From positions 6,061,377 to 6,125,376 of the forward strand of contig JAESIW010000020.1 of assembly GCA_016802295.1 (NCBI GenBank): a stretch of 64,000 nt of DNA, given 5' to 3'. Numbering within the stretch: position 1 is the stretch's first letter; each line of letters starts with the position of its first letter. Origin of the DNA: Brachionus rotundiformis. Taxonomy: Eukaryota > Rotifera > Eurotatoria > Ploima > Brachionidae. Below the pieces are notes generated by a model. The model did no database searches. It was not told the DNA's origin and worked only from the letters and a program-made list of their open reading frames with translations. A program made the position numbers and the translations under genes. Shown in pieces: positions 60,695-64,000 of this stretch.

Positions 60695-63600
60695 TTGTAA
60701 TTTCTGATTATTAAATATCAGAAAAAATAGTTTATTTAATTTAAATTTTGATATTTTGTTTTGAATAAAATCATATCATGCAATTATTGTTTGTTTAGAA
60801 AAAAATTTAATAATTTTATGATAACAGGATTATAAAAGTATGGTTTAAAAATTCTAGTTATTAATTTTTTTGTAATTTATTTCTTAAATTAAAAATAAAT
60901 AAAATAATAAAATTGTTTTCCAAGGTTTAAATTTAGAAAATATAGAGATTCAACATTTAGCTTATTATTAATTATTTTAACAAAAATCTGAACCAAAAAA
61001 TATTTCCACCAAATTAAAGATAAACAAAATTAATCAAAATAATTTTTATTTAATCAAACAAAGTAGTGATGATTTAATTGCTAATTTAATAATAACATTT
61101 ATGACAGAACAGCTTCAAGGAAATCATCTTAGGCTAAAAGTATGAATCGAACATTGTCATAATAAGGATGCCTTGTCAAGGACTTGTTAGACGTCATCTA
61201 GAATTTTCCATAATCTAATGGTGTCTATATCTTGAGTTATCAAGCTTAATAGACCTGATTAAAATTCAGCCTGAGAAGAAATCTAATTTAAATAACCAGA
61301 ATGCCAAGTTGTTAAATTTGATTTGGTTTGGTTTTTAATTTCAGAAGAGATAGTAAATTTATTAATTGTTAAAAAAAATGAAAAATAGCACGCAAATAAA
61401 TAATTTTCCAATTAACTGAGAGACTAATATTTGGAAATATCTGGATCAGCCTACTAACAGATAGTTAATTGTTTTTGGAAACAAATTAGAAATCAATGAG
61501 ATTTAGAAAAAAATAGAAATAGAACAAAATTAAAATATTAAAAATAATAAATAGTCTGAAAATTATTATTTGTCTTTCTTTTTTTAGATTTAAATTTATC
61601 TATTTAATGTATCAAACTTTTTAATTTAAAAAATACAATCAAGAATAAAAATCAATGGTATATAAACAAAAATATTTTTAATGCTTTAGATAAAATTTAT
61701 ATTTCGGATATTGATAGTTTGATTTAAATAATTTTATTAGTATAAATTTTAATATTTGTTAACAAAAAATAAAAAGCCATAAAACTCAAATCAAAAATTC
61801 TTTATTGTTACATAAGTGTTTATTTTTATCTTTTAATATTGGCATATCAAATTTGTTTTTGATTCCTAAATAGAAAATTTCATCGATCAATTTCGCTTAT
61901 TGATAATGTTCTATATTTTGATGTTTTTGTTTATCTATTGATTTTTGTTCGGTAGGTAGCAAAATAATTCATTTGTAATATTTTTAAATCTGAAAATCAA
62001 CATTATATTGGTAAGAGTTATAAAATAATAATTCTATGATGAAAAAAGTCTTTTATTTTTTTTTAAATCTAACTTAATTTGACTAATAAATCAGAAATGG
62101 TCGTTTTATTTTAGTAATCAAATTTTACTTAAATAGGGCCAAATTATTTTTGAATGTGTACGCTGAATAATTTAATTTATAATTATTTCTAAAGAATAGA
62201 CTCGAATTGTTTATTATTTTTTAAGAGCGCTTTATCAAATAGTTTACATACAAAGATTTTATCCAAGCTAGTCTACAACGTTAACTTTTTGCCAAAAAGT
62301 CATTAGCTACACATTAAAATCATATAAACATTTATGTTATAAAAAATGGCTATGATGATGTATTTTTCTAGTTCAAGATAATTTATAATAAAATCTTATT
62401 TGATCAAAAATCTTCTCAACAAATCTTCGTAATTAATTTAATCAGTTAGGGATTAAATTTCAAGAAATTTTATAAATTATTTCTTTTCATCTACCTGCGT
62501 AAATTTTTATACTAATTATAATATAAAAAAAATTATTTCAAACTTAGAGATGACTAAATTTTTTTAAAAAATCCAAAAATACGCTTAAGCTTCAAGAGTT
62601 TTAAAAAGCGTTTAACATTTTTTATTATATAACAATGAATTTAAAAAGCTGTTTTTGTTAAAGTATCAAAAAGATGAAAAACTTCAAAAAAATTTCATTT
62701 CATTCAGAATTATATTATTAAAATGTTTCCAAATTAAAAAAAAAGGTAAATTAAACCGACATTTCTAAATTTGATGATTTAGTGCACCTTTATGAACAAT
62801 GATAATAAACATCTTGGAGAAAAAAACCTCCGATTAAAAAATTCAAAGGTGTATTTGCCAATCAATTGGTTTAGCTTAATGTTTTGAGTATTTCAGACTT
62901 GATATTTCACACACAGGATCAATTACCAAAATTTTTATTTCTTTAAGCCTATTAATTTTGTTTTCAGACAAAACACTTTAATTAATTACATCCTCATTTG
63001 GAAAAAGTTATTCGTCATTGCATTTATTATAGATAAATCTGTTGTTCTAAACCCAAGGGCTTAAAAAGTTTAGATAAGTTGAGAATTTTAGCATGAGTGT
63101 TTAAGAAAACGCTTCATTCTAAGCGAATTATTCAGCTCTTGGCAAAAATATTCAAGCAGTTGTCTTAAAAAATTCAGTTTTATGGAATATCAAGGTTTAT
63201 TATCGATTGAATTCCAATCGAATTCTGATAAGATATGATGCTGCAAATATGTGTTAGGATTCGAAAAGGTAAAGTAATTTGGTTCGAGCCAAATTAGTGA
63301 TTAGAATATCAATTGCCTCAATGATCTATTTGGTAATGAAGAATTTTTTAATTTTTATAAACAAGTAATTCTATTTTTCGCTTGAAGTATTACAAAATGC
63401 CTCAAGTTTAATTTTCTGTTTTCGAAAACCTTCAGCCTATAGTTATCTATTATTGAAAATTTTATTTTATTTTATTTGATATGGTTTAAGTCATTAAAAA
63501 AAACAATCTAATTCTGGAACTATTTATTTGAAAAATTTTAAACGAGATAACTAATTAACTATTTAAATTTAGGAATTTAAAAAAAATTGTTTACTTTTCA

Positions 63601-64000
63601 TATTTAAACCATTTTATTTAATAATTAAAAATCATAGAACCCTAGAAAAAAATGGCCTTAATTTGAGAGACAAAAAGATTATTTAGCAATGTTAAAGATC
63701 TTGTCCAAATTTGGTTACGTTTGTTGTCTAGGAGCAAATTGACTTTCCATGAAGAGGATGATCTACAAATAAGCTTGTTTTGAGCTTTAGAAATAAAACT
63801 TTTTTCAAATCTTTTATAATAAAATTATTCGACGGATTTACAATATTTAGATTTTGCTTCGACACAATTAAATGTTTAATTAAGCTTAAATTTTTTACAT
63901 ATAGATATATTTAGATAACTGTTATTTAAGCTATATATATTTCGCTTAACCAATTTTGCCAAAATCAAAAATTTCGCCTTTTACAAAATTTCATTATGCA
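60695..64000. other. Right-hand end, no gene seen
   Basis: 3.3 kb of AT-rich sequence in which I see no open frame of note, no retroelement motif and no strong repeat. It may be intergenic or the intron of a gene beyond the window. A less AT-rich patch at about 61080-61300 has no legible coding sense. Confidence 0.45.

Overview
This is a very AT-rich nuclear window from an animal. Genes are split by short GT-AG introns, mostly about 50 to 70 bases, with a few of 700 to 820 bases. The gene set (nicastrin, PDE11, a CRMP, three glutamate transporters, SSNA1, LSM5, BOLA3, HPD) is metazoan and implies a nervous system. A small invertebrate such as a rotifer would fit, but that is a weak inference. 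All exon models were built by hand from reading frame, splice sites and remembered family conservation; no transcript or database was available.

Bases 1 to 13,400 hold three copies of a gene for an unusual S/A/G-rich, proline-repeat, double EF-hand protein. Two copies form a head-to-head inverted duplication (arms 1-2546 and 3733-6405, spacer about 1.2 kb). The right arm carries a small polyA-tailed insertion with an 11-base target duplication that the left arm lacks. The third copy (11670-13357, minus) is almost identical to the others over an internal 1.5 kb, intron included, but different at both ends, which looks like gene conversion. Between copies two and three lies a CRMP/dihydropyrimidinase-family gene that has lost the HxH metal motif but kept the other four metal ligands.

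Bases 13,400 to 27,990 are a gene-poor stretch with decayed non-LTR retrotransposon pieces and a large hairpin. From 27,990 to 35,600 come an unrecognised single-pass membrane protein, a mucin-like repeat protein (minus), glutamate transporter A, SSNA1, and LSM5 and BOLA3 (both minus).

Bases 35,600 to 51,400 hold LINE debris, a 529-base element with 110-base inverted termini, glutamate transporter B (minus), a stretch with diverged repeats and a decayed transporter exon, PDE11 (minus), two further LINE pieces (one with a clear target duplication), and glutamate transporter C. The three SLC1 genes share an exon plan with gains or losses of introns, so they are old local duplicates.

The last part holds a 552-base terminal-inverted-repeat element, nicastrin (minus), HPD, a nucleotide-sugar transporter and 3.3 kb in which no gene is visible. 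No tRNA, rRNA, CRISPR array or bacterial-type signal was found. As is usual for an animal genome, the genes do not form one pathway; the only functional groups are the duplicated families. The closest-packed genes are SSNA1, LSM5 and BOLA3.
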